DNA of 64,000 bases. Source: Bactericera cockerelli. Taxonomy: Eukaryota > Arthropoda > Insecta > Hemiptera > Triozidae. Where the stretch lies: contig CM044967.1 of the NCBI GenBank assembly GCA_024516035.1, forward strand, positions 16,962,810-17,026,809. Direction: 5' to 3'. A model generated the notes under the pieces. It saw only the letters and a list, made by a program, of their open reading frames with translations. It ran no database searches and was not told where the DNA came from. Positions within the stretch are counted from its first letter, which is position 1; every line of letters starts with the position of its first letter. Below, one piece after another: positions 50,449 through 61,551 of the stretch. The position numbers and the translations under genes were made by a program.

Positions 50449-51257
50449 ACTTTATCCATTTAATTTCCTCTTATTTAGAGGTCCCACTGTGGTGGGTTTT
50501 TGTTTGGTTCCTAACAAAATAATTGCTAACATGTAAATTTCATAAAAAATGCAAAAATTGATGATACAATTTTCATGCCCGCATATTTTGACCCCTTAAA
50601 TTTAATAACTAACTCCATCCTACTGTCTCTTTCTATCTCTATCTTGCTGTCTCTCTCTGTCTCAAACATCCTCTCTTTTAATGATTGAGGTAGAACAATA
50701 TAATTTTTACTGACGTCAGTATATCTTTTTTTTTTAACTTCTCATTTTTATGTTTTGTCTGATTGCTTAATTTATTTCCCATTTTCTCTACTTGAATAAA
50801 TTGCATTTCTTTTTATCGACTGTTAAATCGTATCCAAATGAATATTCGATTTTGGGATATGGACAAATCTTCAATGACACAGTTTTAATACACCCTAAAT
50901 TTGTCCCACAAAAATCATTTCTCCAATCTGGCACAGAGCAACTTAACGTTTTCAAGAAAGCAACTTTGCTATTTTTCCTTTGGGAGTATACTTCCTGCTA
51001 TATTCCCTTCGTGTTTTGAGGATTCATTTTTCGACAAAAGTCTGAAGTTTGGTTTCAGCATGTTGAAAACTTGTCAGTTCTCTTTTATCAGCCACACAAG
51101 GTCGTTTACATCAGGCAGTCAAAACATAAAAGTGAGAAGTTCTACTAGATGTACAAGTACATTAGAACGTTTGAAAGTTCTGTCGGGAATGCTTTGTTTC
51201 GACCGTCTAGTTATCTAGTATATTATTATGTATTTATAAACTTTCATTTTGTGGCAA
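50449..51257. other. no gene; motif M at 51114-51160
   Basis: AT-rich, CT-rich run near 50625-50670. Motif M reads ataaaagtgagaagttctac and continues tagatgtacaagta. No coding support. Confidence 0.5.
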
Positions 51258-51479
51258 GGAATAATGGGTTGGGTGGAAGAGATTGCCATAGGCAATAACC
51301 CCGCCCTTTAGTTTGGACATATGTTTTCAAATATTTTCTATTCTTTTTCATTTTTATTGTATATATTTTTTTCATTTTTTTTTTTTTTTTTCATTTTTTC
51401 ACTGTTAAAATTATTATTTACATGTACATAATGTCCTTTTGTATCTATTAAAGAATTGTATAATAATAATAATAATAAT
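51258..51479 (+). mobile_element. LINE 3' tail, family E, best copy
   Basis: Begins ggaataatgggttgggtgga, then the perfect hairpin ATTGCC ata GGCAAT, aaccccgccctttagtttgg, a T-rich body, attaaagaattgta and (AAT)n. Target-primed LINEs often end in such simple repeats. No coding part is attached. Confidence 0.78.
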
Positions 51480-52132
51480 GGGATATTGTGAAAATCTGGA
51501 ACCAAGTGAGTTCTCTTCCTTCTTCTTTACGAAGTTTTAAAATAAATTAATAAATCTTCAGTGAAATAATCAATGTTTATACTTCAAAAATATAATCTAT
51601 AAAAGATACAAATTATTCTCTATTTTTTTACATAATAATGATATCCCAATTAGCTTGCGCTGAAGTAATTCATCATTTTTCGTACCTTGTAACATATTAT
51701 CTTGTAAAAAACTCGTAAAAAAAAAAACAAAAACAACAACAAAAACTCTTGACCTTGTTAATTTTCAAAGGGATAAGAGTCGACGAAGAAAGTTTCCGAA
51801 AGCATGCAGCTGGACTTAAATGAGAATGATGACTTACTGACAAATTATGTGCTTATTTGAGAGACTACATCGAGATTTCTTGCCCTTTTTACTTTCAATG
51901 CAAAGGGTTCGGAGAGTGTTGCAAAAGCTTACTTTTTTTCTTCTTTTTTTTTACTTTTCTATTGTGGCAGTTTTCTTCTTATTAATGAGCTTTTCCTCCC
52001 AATCGACTTTTTTTTTCGAATGCGAATTGATTTTCTATATTTTGCACATTCTGAATTAAGGCGCATATGAATTGAGGTCTTCAAACTGAGGCGGTTTTTC
52101 TTTCTCGAATAAGTCAATTCTTAATGATGTGT
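51480..52132. other. no gene recognised
   Basis: AT-rich non-coding sequence. Confidence 0.5.
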
Positions 52133-52209
52133 GTGTATGCGATATAGATAGGAAGAATGTGGGAAAGGAGAGAGCGAGGGAGGAACAGAGAGATAGAGAG
52201 CGAGAGAGT

Positions 52210-52255
<46 letters not shown>

Positions 52256-52500
52256 GTGAGTGAGTGAGTGAGAGAGGGAGGGGGAGAGGGAGAGAGAGAG
52301 CGAGTAAGGGAGAGAGAGAGAAAGAGAGGGGGAGGGGACAGAGAGATAGAGAGAGAGACAGATAAAGAGGGAGGGGGAGAGAGAGTGAGAGAGAGAGACA
52401 GATAGAGAGAGAGATAAAGAGGGAGGGGGAGAGAGAGCGAGGGGGAGAGAGAGTGAGAGAGAGACGGTAAAAGTAGGGAGAGAATGAGAGAGGGTCATGA
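52133..52500. repeat. GA-rich microsatellite, ~370 bp
   Basis: (GA)n with gagtgagtgag, gggagggggaga and gacagata variants. The opposite-strand Leu-Ser frame is an artefact. Confidence 0.95.
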
Positions 52501-52859
52501 GGAAAGGAAGGTAGAATATGCCAGTATTACCTACGGAATATAATGGACTTCTAGACAACTGAAGTTCTGTATGTGTAATCCAGAATACGACAAGAAGATT
52601 GGCACGCCACGTTAAGAAACGTCGAGAAATTTGGACGATTTTTGCGAGCAGTATCAAAAAAATTATTGGAGACAACCTCTCACAAACCAATATTACTGAG
52701 TCAAGTTATGTTCGTTTGTTTATACTGAAGGTTTATGTTTGTTTCATGCCACTTTTTTCTCATCTGTTTTATATTTTTTCAATATTTATGTCTCAGCTCA
52801 TTGTTACAGAAAGTCGTGCGATGTTCCTACCAGGTTATTTCACCATGAAAAATTCATGA
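52501..52859. other. no gene recognised
   Basis: Non-coding sequence between the GA repeat and the promoter-like region. The frame 52599-52859 lacks a known motif. Confidence 0.45.
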
Positions 52860-53009
52860 TATAAGAGAGTAGAGACTTTTTTCCGAGATGAGAATCGTGG
52901 AAAAAGGCCGGATCAATGATATGTGCACGCCTTTGCGCAGGCACTGACGGGTCGGTGGGTCTTTTAGGGTTGCTAAGAAACAATGTGGATTGCGATTAGT
53001 TTGTTTCGC

Positions 53010-53357
53010 GTACTATAAAAACAGTTCGCGGAGTACTCTTTAGCAGTGCGCACTTCAATCACTACGGCCCGTGCTGAAAGAATTTCCATCGCTACGTATT
53101 TTCCAAAAATTTCCGAAGTGTTTTTCAAAAAACAAAAAAAAATTCCCAGTCACGATTCAGTGAGAGTAGAATTTTTCACAACCATTAAGTCTATTCGTTT
53201 TACTAGAATAAGTAGTAGAATTTGCTAGCTAATCACATTTTTCGTGTGTTATCATAGTTTTAACTCCAGATTTTTTAGTGTAACATAACGTATTTAGTAA
53301 AAAAAATAACTTATTAAATATAAATAATATAACGTTCTGATGTTTGTCTCCAATAAA
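53010..53357 (+). promoter_or_regulatory. promoter followed by a polyadenylation signal (short transcription unit or solo LTR)
   Basis: TATAAAA at 53014-53020 is followed 31 bp later by ttagcagtgcg (start near 53045), a good TATA/initiator spacing. AATAAA follows at 53352-53357, only ~310 bp downstream, and the stretch between has no long frame. TATA plus polyA signal within a few hundred bases is the layout of an LTR R region, but TG/CA ends and a duplication were not identified. It could instead be the promoter of synaptotagmin 7, which starts at 53765. Confidence 0.45.
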
Positions 53358-53764
53358 AAGATTTTACATACGATTGCTAGTCATTTTATTTTTATTAACT
53401 GAATTTTTTACCACCCGTTGTTACTTACAAGATCATTTTGGAGAATATTTTTTAGATATTTATTAATAACGTTACACTTAGCTAATTTGTTTGTTGTTTT
53501 TCATATAATTGTTAATTTTTCGTTACTATCTTTCGAAAGTTTTAAATTTCAAGTTATATTCATCTAAATATTTTTATAAAACCATTCAGACCTTATCGTA
53601 GAAGTTATTTTCAATAATATCAAAACTCAATAAGAGATTTAACAATGCCTAGTGAAAATCATAGTTTAATCCTATTTTTGTAAGCAGTCAAGTCATAACA
53701 AAAGAAAACTGAATTATTTTGTGTTACCCAATTTCATTTTAAAAAATTCACAATTAACCAATTG

Positions 53765-54892
53765 ATGAAAATGTTTGATGGCTTCAAAAACCACGCCATT
53801 TCGAAGCTGACGCTGTCCAGATTCCTCTCGCAGAGTGTGGCTCAGCTGGAGACAGCAGGCACCACAGTGGATGGCACCAGCAGCAAGTCGCCGGTGCCAG
53901 GCAGCAGTGGCGGCGGGCACGCGGCGGAGGGTGCCATGGCGTCCTCCTCCTCCTCCACTCCCCTCCACAACAAGACTGTGGCCAGCGTGAAGGCGGGGGA
54001 GCACCCCTCCTCCGCCTTCATGCAGAGCCGCAGTGTCTCCCTGGTAGACATGTACATAGACAACACGGAGCCCAGTGAGAACGTGGGTCAGATACACTTC
54101 AGCCTCGAGTACGACTTCGACAACTCGACTCTCATATTGAGAGTGATCAGTGCCAAAGAGCTTCCCGCCAAAGACATGAGTGGAACATCCGATCCGTACG
54201 TAAAGGTCGCGCTCTTGCCAGATAAGAAGCATCGCTTAGAGACAAAGATCAAACGCCGGACGCTGAACCCACGCTGGAACGAGACGCTTTACTTCGAGGG
54301 ATTCCCCATCCAGAAGCTGCAGAGTCGTGTGCTGCACCTCCATGTGTTTGACTACGACAGATTCTCCCGTGATGACTCTATCGGTGAAGTCTTCCTGCCT
54401 CTTTGCCAAGTGGATTTGTCTGAAAAGCCAACTTTCTGGAAGGCGCTGAAGCCTCCAGCCAAGGACAAGTGCGGAGAGCTGTTGACTTCTCTGTGCTACC
54501 ATCCCAGCAACAGTGTTCTAACCATAACTTTACTCAAAGCGAGAAATTTGAAGGCCAAAGATATCAACGGGAAGTCAGACCCGTACGTGAAGGTGTGGCT
54601 CCAGTTTGGAGAGAAGAGAATCGAAAAACGAAAGACACAGATTTTCAAATGTAACTTAAATCCCGTGTTTAATGAAAGTTTTAGTTTTAACGTGCCATGG
54701 GAGAAGATCAGGGAGTGCTCTCTGAACGTGATGGTCATGGACTTTGACAACATAGGTCGGAATGAACTCATCGGGCGCATCTTGCTGGCTGGGAAGAACG
54801 GATCCGGCGCCTCAGAGACGAAACACTGGCAGGACATGATCACGAAACCACGTCAGACCATAGTTCAGTGGCATAGACTTAAACCCGAGTAG
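53765..54892 (+). CDS. Syt7: synaptotagmin 7, single-exon tandem C2 protein
   Basis: 375 aa from ATG 53765 (the frame upstream only offers TTG at 53762). Residues about 1-105 are a Ser/Gly-rich linker ending SVSLVDMYIDNTEPSENVGQ, then C2A (about 106-230) and C2B (about 240-372), a Ca2+-dependent membrane-binding pair for vesicle fusion. Ca2+ ligands are visible: C2A KDMSGTSDPYVK and DYDRFSRDDS; C2B KDINGKSDPYVK and DFDNIGRNE. Both C2s match insect Syt7 closely. The transmembrane segment is absent, so this is either the large final exon of a longer gene or a retrocopy. The whole C2 region lacks introns. GC-rich codons contrast with the AT-rich surroundings. AATAAA at 54922-54927 is the likely 3' signal; no poly-A tail or duplication was seen. 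Confidence 0.9.
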   Translation: MKMFDGFKNHAISKLTLSRFLSQSVAQLETAGTTVDGTSSKSPVPGSSGGGHAAEGAMASSSSSTPLHNKTVASVKAGEHPSSAFMQSRSVSLVDMYIDNTEPSENVGQIHFSLEYDFDNSTLILRVISAKELPAKDMSGTSDPYVKVALLPDKKHRLETKIKRRTLNPRWNETLYFEGFPIQKLQSRVLHLHVFDYDRFSRDDSIGEVFLPLCQVDLSEKPTFWKALKPPAKDKCGELLTSLCYHPSNSVLTITLLKARNLKAKDINGKSDPYVKVWLQFGEKRIEKRKTQIFKCNLNPVFNESFSFNVPWEKIRECSLNVMVMDFDNIGRNELIGRILLAGKNGSGASETKHWQDMITKPRQTIVQWHRLKPE

Positions 54893-56428
54893 TCACCTAA
54901 GTTATCCCTGTTCAACATACAAATAAAATTTAGGGTCCTTCATGTAATATTCCTGCTCCATTCATTGCAAACGTTAGGCTAAAAAATTCAGAGAGTAAAA
55001 ACAAGTAAGTATCTATCTGCCTGAAATAAATAACTTTACAGTTTGAACTTGTTGTCAAATTGTGAAAAAAAAGTTATGGAAAAAATACTAACGAATATCA
55101 CGAAATTCCTTTAAGGTTGAAGTTTTTCGGCACTGTACTCATAGCTCGTGAGGAAAAATGAGTTGCATTTTTTGTGTTAGTAGTCATCAGTTTGTTGTGG
55201 AATCATATAAAATTAATAACTGAAAAATGACTAAAGTCCTATAATATCATGCTCCAACTAAAATTATTGTGGTATATATGGATTGAAAAAAATGGTAACA
55301 AGAAAGAAAATAAATCATTGAAGTAGATTATTTCATGGTTTAATGTTTCTCTTATTTTCACACCATCAGTAATAACAGTATTCATAATCTGAGAAGAAAA
55401 AAGGAACTATGTTCTGAATTAATTAGACACCAAAATATTCAAGGTGCTACAATATTCCACAACAAAATAGTGTCAGGTGTTTCTTAGTCAGTCAGTCCAA
55501 ACAGGAAAGTGAGAAGTTATAATAGACAAACAATTGAACGTAGATTTCGAAACGTATTTACCTGGACAGCTGTTTAGAGTATTATACCTAAAAGTGCAAA
55601 ATATATATTTGTGAATTAAGAAATTAGTATTGGCAAAAGAAAACATAATTCCACAAGTTTACCAGCAGGCAGTAGTTCTAACTATCGATGTATTCCATGC
55701 CACCAACAAATGAATAGACATTTTTTGCAACATAGACTTCAACGAAAAGTTTTGGTTTGGAGCTAACAAAAAAAGGTTAGGCAGACTCGCCAAACTATGG
55801 GAGTACTCGGTACATACAAAAAATTCCTTGAAGTTTTCATACTGTGACTCAAAATAAAAAGATGGGTCAACCCCGTTAATATGTTAAAATCAAAAATCAA
55901 AAAAAAAAAAAAAAATATGAAATTTCAATTTCTATTTTGGACTGATTAAAGTTGATCAAAAAAGAAAACTGAAAATTTGTATTTTGGTGAGTCACACTAT
56001 ACGAACTTCTGGGTAATTCCTTGTATGTGCTCACATAGTTTGGTGAGTCTGCGGAAACCTTTGTTTTTAGCTCCAAACCAAAAAATTGGCCCTAAAAGCC
56101 CATATCAAAAAAAGTGAAAAGTCCAAATAGCGCAGTATCAAGTGACGAACATCTGGTTTCTCCGTACAGGTCCCCTGGTTCTGAGTCTTTTGTATCTTTC
56201 GATATACCTTTCTTCTAGACTCTTCACGATTAGATTTTCCCCGAAAAAGAACCATTGGCCCTAGTAGATACTTGTTATTTGGGAAATTCTGCTATATTGG
56301 AAAATTCTGACAACTTGCCTATGAAATAGGCTCATAAGAATCTGTTTGATTGCTGCTGAGAAAGGGACTTTTCAGTCTTGCCTCGGCAGTGAAAAAAAGA
56401 TATATTCCATTCTATTTTTGTATAATAG
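54893..56428. other. no further gene; motif M at 55487-55530
   Basis: Synaptotagmin 3' UTR followed by AT-rich non-coding sequence. Motif M reads aaacaggaaagtgagaagtt. Two short segments (55775-55815 and 56030-56060, ggcagactcgccaaactatg versus tagtttggtgagtctgcg) form a ~16-bp inverted pair about 250 bp apart, perhaps ends of an unrecognised element. Confidence 0.5.
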
Positions 56429-56650
56429 GTGCACTGGTAGTCAAGTGGTTAACGCGCTAGTCTGGTAATCCAGGGTAGCGTAGGGATCCGTTGGTTCGAA
56501 TCCCACCAAGGGGCAATGATTTTTTCCTCACAAATTGGAGTGTGTCACAACATATAATAAGACTCTCGGGGTTAGGTGGATAGAAAATGCTTTGAGCATT
56601 AACATCGCCTGGTGGTTATCTTCCACTAAAGAGACTTATATTATTATAAT
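56429..56650 (+). mobile_element. tRNA-derived SINE, family B, copy 6
   Basis: Full-length: gtgcactggtagtcaagtgg to ggtggttatcttccactaaa and (TTA)n. Confidence 0.88.
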
Positions 56651-58130
56651 ATATTATTATATATTATTAGTCATACCATAAACTATTATCACTCAGTTAG
56701 TGGCCAAGGTAATTAGCCACAGGGTATAATTATAACAATTCCATTTCGTGACAGAATTGCACGGACGTCCAGATCCAATAGCCCCCGGCCTAGTCTAAAC
56801 GTCTGGGTTCTATGTGACGTATCCTGTAGTGTGTAGACGCTTTCCGCAAAAAAGAGCCGGATTTTATGAGAAGGACCTTGCATTAGTTAACCATACCTTG
56901 CCAGACCCATATTTGTCCCAAGTAATGTTATAGTCATCAGTATTGTACCTATAGTACGTTCCCAGAGTATACATATTAAATATTATATATTTATTATTAA
57001 ATTTATATTTTGTGTGTCGTGGCTTCGCTTGTACATAAAAAAAAAAAAAATATTTTATTCTTATGATAATTGTATTGAAATATATTTATGTTTGTTGTAC
57101 TTATATAAATGTTTTAACAAAAAGAGCATTTTCTTCATTTTCTAAAGGGAAAGTTAAAGTAATTAAAAAAAAACTCTTCTCAGTTCCTAACATTATCATA
57201 AAAAAAAATTTGTGAAAAAAGAGCAAACTTTCTAGGACTAGCAAATATCTCCATGTCTAAGATATGAGAGTATATTTGTATGTTGTATCCATAAGAAAAA
57301 GAAGAACAGGGAGAATAATCTTGCTCTTTCCGAGAGAGCATTTAAGGAAGCGAATAATTTTCACTTTTGTAATTATGCTAAAAGCCTGACTCTGCAACTG
57401 AGCATCAACGCAGACAATGCTGACTTTGATATCAACAATACAGACCTACATTTCATTCGTAAACTTTTCACACAAGAGCGAAAACGTTTCCACTGATATA
57501 CACCGATGTTGCAAGCTACACAAACACACCACCACCAAACAGTGAACTGCTCTTTCTCATTCAAGCCAAAGATTTATTACTGCAGTAAGTTCTCTCGGTG
57601 TCGCTTTTTAAGCCACAATTTTAATTGAAAAAACTTTGTGCCACCAGATACATGAAACACACCCAAAAACATTCACCGAAAGTTTACTTAAACAGAAGGT
57701 TATGTAAACTATATTTGGAAATATAGTTTGGGAAATTTGATATAAGGAAATGCGAGTCATTCCTTAATATTACTTAAGAAAAAGGCGAATAAACTTAATT
57801 TTGAAAATTATAATTAAAATTTATTAAATTAATATTAACTTGATTTTATAAGACGCGAAACAAATTCTTCAAAGTAAAGTTTCATATTTTTTTAATCATA
57901 ATACGAAAGTGTTCTAGGTATTATAACATTTTTTGTTTAAATTTCATTAAAAAATTAATCATATATATTAAAATAGTAATTATCTAATTTTATTATAATC
58001 AAATAATAAAATTTTGATTACTTCTTATTGAGTGATTTAAAATTATATATTTAGAAAATCGCTAATTGAAGAAAAGGGCAAAAAAATGTTTTGGCACACT
58101 TTCCGTTGTTGTATTCAACTATTATTTTTG
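56651..58130. other. no gene recognised
   Basis: Very AT-rich, especially 57770-58060. Short frames only, no motif. Confidence 0.5.
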
Positions 58131-58715
58131 AATATTTTATTAATATAGGACAAATATACAAACAAGTAATGATAAAAAATTAAGAACAATATAAGCATTT
58201 TTGAACATGGTGTTTATATTAGACATCCTAATGTGTAATTTTGAAACACTTATATGCCTAGGATTCAAATTGTGATGACTTACTTTTCCCAACTTAAGTT
58301 TCGTCTATTTCACAGACATTATCAAGGGAACTGAAATTTTTTGTTGGTGTACCGATCTTGTGGATATTAGTCTATATTATGATTATCATACACAAAGATA
58401 CAGTAGCAATGCTGAACACATCATTAATGCCCAACATGATGTAAATAAAACCGAAGTATCCAACTTTGTGTATTATAATCAGATGGCCAATCATAATATT
58501 ATAGACTAATACCCACAAGATCAGTACACCACCAACATTTATCGTCTATAAAATAGACGAAACACAAGTCGGGAAAAGTAAGTCATGAAAATTTGAATCT
58601 AGACATAGAAAAGTGTTTCAAAATATTCAAAAAGATGAATAGCAAAATTTATAAACATGTCCTAACTAAAGGGTGGGGTTATTGCCTATGGCCATCTCTT
58701 CCACTTTAATTTGTT
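58131..58715 (-). mobile_element. LINE 3' tail, family E, split by a fold-back element
   Basis: 58137-58195 (caaacaagtaatgataaaaa) and 58660-58715 (gtcctaactaaagggtgggg, hairpin ATTGCC tat GGCcAT) are the two halves of a family E tail comparable with 44267-44405. The inverted repeat at 58238-58624 lies between them. Confidence 0.6.
58238..58624. mobile_element. fold-back element (arms ~165 bp)
   Basis: The left arm 58238-58401 and the right arm 58456-58624 are reverse complements at roughly three quarters identity (shared atgacttacttttccc, gtttcgtctatt, gatcttgtgg, tattagtctata, acacaaag). The loop is 54 bp. No coding sequence. Divergence of the arms indicates age. Confidence 0.85.
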
Positions 58716-58811
58716 GTATGCGAACTCACCAGTAGTGTATTGGATTCATGTTTACTTTCTTGTCATTTTTAGTTTTATCAAGTGATTTTCTTAAATATTT
58801 CATCTGTCATA

Positions 58812-59020
58812 TCAGTCTACTGGAAAAGTGAGAAGTTTGTACTTATTACATGTTAATTTTTTTCTTTAGTTCTAACACTTCAAATTCGTTACATGGGTTG
58901 TCTCACCAGTATTTTTTCTCATGTTCATTTTCTTTATTGTCATTTACGGTTTTTTTTATCAACTGACCTTCTAAGATATTTCCTAGTCAAATCAGTCAAA
59001 ATGTGAGTAGTTGTTTTGCC
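58812..59020 (+). repeat. motif M, two copies
   Basis: 58812-58845 contains cagtctactggaaaagtgag then aagttt; 58990-59018 contains aatcagtcaaaatgtgagta. Both follow aagattttcatctg-type text (taaatatttcatctgtcat; taagatatttcctagtcaaa), so a longer ~60-bp unit may be duplicated here. Confidence 0.5.
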
Positions 59021-59149
59021 TACCTTGTCTGAGTCTTTGAACAGTTTGCAAGCCCGATTTAGAGAAAGTACATTTAAAATAGGTAATGAATATATTGTCT
59101 TTTTTTCAAAAGAAATAATATCTTGCTATTTTGTATACAAGCGACGACG

Positions 59150-59215
59150 CAGTCAGATCGATAGGACAGTGGACTCGTAACCTGGAGGTTTTGAGTCCCT
59201 AGTATTGCAAGTGTT
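59150..59215 (+). mobile_element. SINE family A, degraded head
   Basis: cgcagtcagatcgatagg, gtggactcgtaacctggagg and ttttgagtcccta. Confidence 0.6.
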
Positions 59216-59339
59216 TGATAAATTATTTCCACATTATCCATTATAAACAACAAAAATCATAAATGATAACTCTTTTTTAAATTTCAAAAGCAAAAGTAAC
59301 TCTTTAGACGTCCCTGGGATATTCAAATTGTCTTTCAAC

Positions 59340-59640
59340 TTCATTAAATTTTATAAAAAACATCATTAATACTAAATTATAAAATTAAGAGTGCCCTTAG
59401 AAACATACAAGTACATTTATTCATGAGTGTTCACATAATAAAGAATTACTTGATTTTTTTTGTTCCTTCTCACCTTCATCTTTGTCGAAGCTTCAAAATG
59501 TGTCACCTTGAACTGGTGCTATTCAGCATCGATCATAAAAAAATGTTGATCTTGTATGTCTTATGGTTTTATTTTATCAGACTTCGATATATTTTATTTA
59601 ATAAATGTCAGACATGTATAAGTTGTTAACGTTTTACATT
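59340..59640. repeat. diverged direct repeat, copy 1
   Basis: Matches 59995-60330 in order (gagtgcccttagaaacat, acttgattttttttgttcct, tgtcgaagcttcaaaatgtg, tcagacttcgatatatttta). The two copies enclose the reverse-transcriptase fragment. Confidence 0.7.
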
Positions 59641-59667
59641 ACAGATTTTGGGGTATTTATCATTGTT

Positions 59668-59994
59668 CTAGTAGTCATGGTTGGGAATTTTATAACGTGT
59701 TTTATATGCTATTACTTTTAGAAATCGATGTTGTACAGATTCTAACATTTTTATCTGGTATTTATAGTGAGGGGACCAGACTACAGATGCATATTCGAGA
59801 ACTGACCTTACGTACGCGAAGTAAAGGACCTTAAGAGTCGACACACCCGAAAATTCTCTTGAATGACGATTAATAAAACCTAGCATTTGCAGAGCTTTAT
59901 TTCTGATATTTTTGATGTGAATAGGGAATTTCAAATCATTCTCGAATCTTCTAGCCCCGTCTGGGATTTCAACACTTGTCTTTCACGAGCGTTC
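59668..59994 (-). pseudogene. LINE reverse transcriptase C-terminal fragment
   Basis: The minus strand reads LKFPIHIKNIRNKALQMLGF, VLYFAYVRSVLEYASVVWSP and MLESVQHRFLKVIAYK, the C-terminal part of a Jockey/CR1-like reverse transcriptase. The readable frame starts near 59952 and stops at 59668. No catalytic core remains. It is different in sequence from the fragment at 33400. Confidence 0.85.
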
Positions 59995-60330
59995 ATTATT
60001 TTGTTAAAGCCATCGATTAATCTGATTATAAAATTCGAGTGCCCCTTCAGAAACATGACAATACTTCTATTTCTTTTATTTGCCAAGTGTGTCACATAAT
60101 AGAAGAATCTACTTGATTTTTTTTGTTCCTTCTCCTCACTCCTTGTCGAAAGCTCAAAAGTGTCACTTGAAGCGGTGGGTGCTTCAGCTCAACAAATACA
60201 CAATGTTGCACATGCAGGCTGCCAGTGTTTTAGGTGTTTTCAGACTTCGATTTATTCTATGCAAAAAGTCAGGACGGTTGTACTGACGAGTAGTGTTAAC
60301 TTTTTACCATTATATGATTTTGGGGATAGT
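59995..60330. repeat. diverged direct repeat, copy 2
   Basis: See 59340. Contains cgagtgccccttcagaaaca and tacttgattttttttgttcc. Together with copy 1 and the enclosed fragment it may represent two nested or tandem copies of one old LINE. Confidence 0.7.
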
Positions 60331-60451
60331 TTATCTTGTTGCGTACGGTCTTCATTTCCGTTGAAGCGGGGTCTATGTTTGTTGCTCAAGATTTCCACAG
60401 TATAATATATATCAATTGTTTTTTAAGTTATCATGTGGATTTATGTGGACC

Positions 60452-60590
60452 AAGATTACAATATCACAACTAGGTACTCAAACTAGCTTTGCTAAATACC
60501 TATTTACTGAGCTTGGGACTTGAACCACCGACCTCCGATTACAAGTCTGCCGCTGATTCGATCAAGCTAATGATGACGGTACAGGATTTT
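60452..60590 (-). mobile_element. tRNA-derived SINE, family A, copy 12
   Basis: Diverged reverse copy: atcacaactaggtactcaaa, gggacttgaaccaccgacct, gatcaagctaatgatgacgg. Confidence 0.75.
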
Positions 60591-61205
60591 ATTGTAAACT
60601 TCCTCCACCTATCATGTTTTTCTCTTTTGTGACATAAACAAAACACTATCAAAGCTATTAACGTAGCTCAAGATTCTTTTATTACTGATTTCAGTAACTT
60701 CTTTAGGTGTACAATTGACAAAGGTCCCTAGAACCATCTTTCTTGATCAGTCAGTCGAAAGAGAACTGCATCATAAATTTTAAAATGCGGGAAGTGCATG
60801 ACTTTTGAAATTAAAATGTCCGCGTGACTAGGAATAATTAGAAATTTTATTACAGTTCTCGCATCCATTGATAAGTTGTTTACGGCAGACGTCTTCTCTT
60901 CTTCCTTCTTCATGACTGTCTTAGGTAGCATTATTTACCAGGCTATCCATCCTTTGCTCTGTTTTCTCCTTTCTTTTACAATATTATTACGTCAAGAGCA
61001 CAAATGGATTATGGAAAAAGGATGAGAGAGTTTTTCTTCCTGGTCACAATTTAGTGTCACGAGGTTGCAGTGTTAATCGCATGGAGTTTCAACTGAAGCA
61101 AAATACTTAATATTAAAGTTACTCCAAGTATGTTTGTCTTACCTGCATTTATTTATTTATTTACAATATTTTTTACACAAAAAAATCAACAATAATAATT
61201 TACCT
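60591..61205. other. no gene recognised
   Basis: AT-rich non-coding sequence. Confidence 0.5.
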
Positions 61206-61406
61206 AATAATAATAATATCGCCTCATTTATACTACCCGATTAAGACTATTAAAGTCCCATTATTCCAGCAGTAAGCCTAAGACATATTATTATGTGGTA
61301 AAAATGGGAGGATAACTTGTCATGTCCCGGCTGGGTTTAGAATCCACGACCTCTAGAATCTTTGAATTGACAGAGTGCCGCCTTTACCACTGAGCTACCG
61401 GGACAT
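61206..61406 (-). mobile_element. tRNA-derived SINE, family C, copy 2
   Basis: Near full-length reverse copy of 35688, from (AAT)n through ttattccagcagtaagccta to cactgagctaccgggaca. Confidence 0.85.
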
Positions 61407-61551
61407 TAATAACATGCTACCGGGACAAATATATTGTTACCAGGAAGAAAAGAAACAATAAATTAATAACAAGGAAAAAAAACTTGAAAATATATAATAT
61501 ATACAAGAAAAATTATAGACCTACATTATTTTAATTAATATTTTCAATTGT

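Noticed and set aside
52121..52690. Leu/Ser-rich 189-aa minus-strand frame that looks like a membrane protein
   Set aside because: It derives from the GA microsatellite and has no independent coding signal.
53714..54232. 172-aa minus-strand frame over synaptotagmin
   Set aside because: Antisense shadow of the C2A region.
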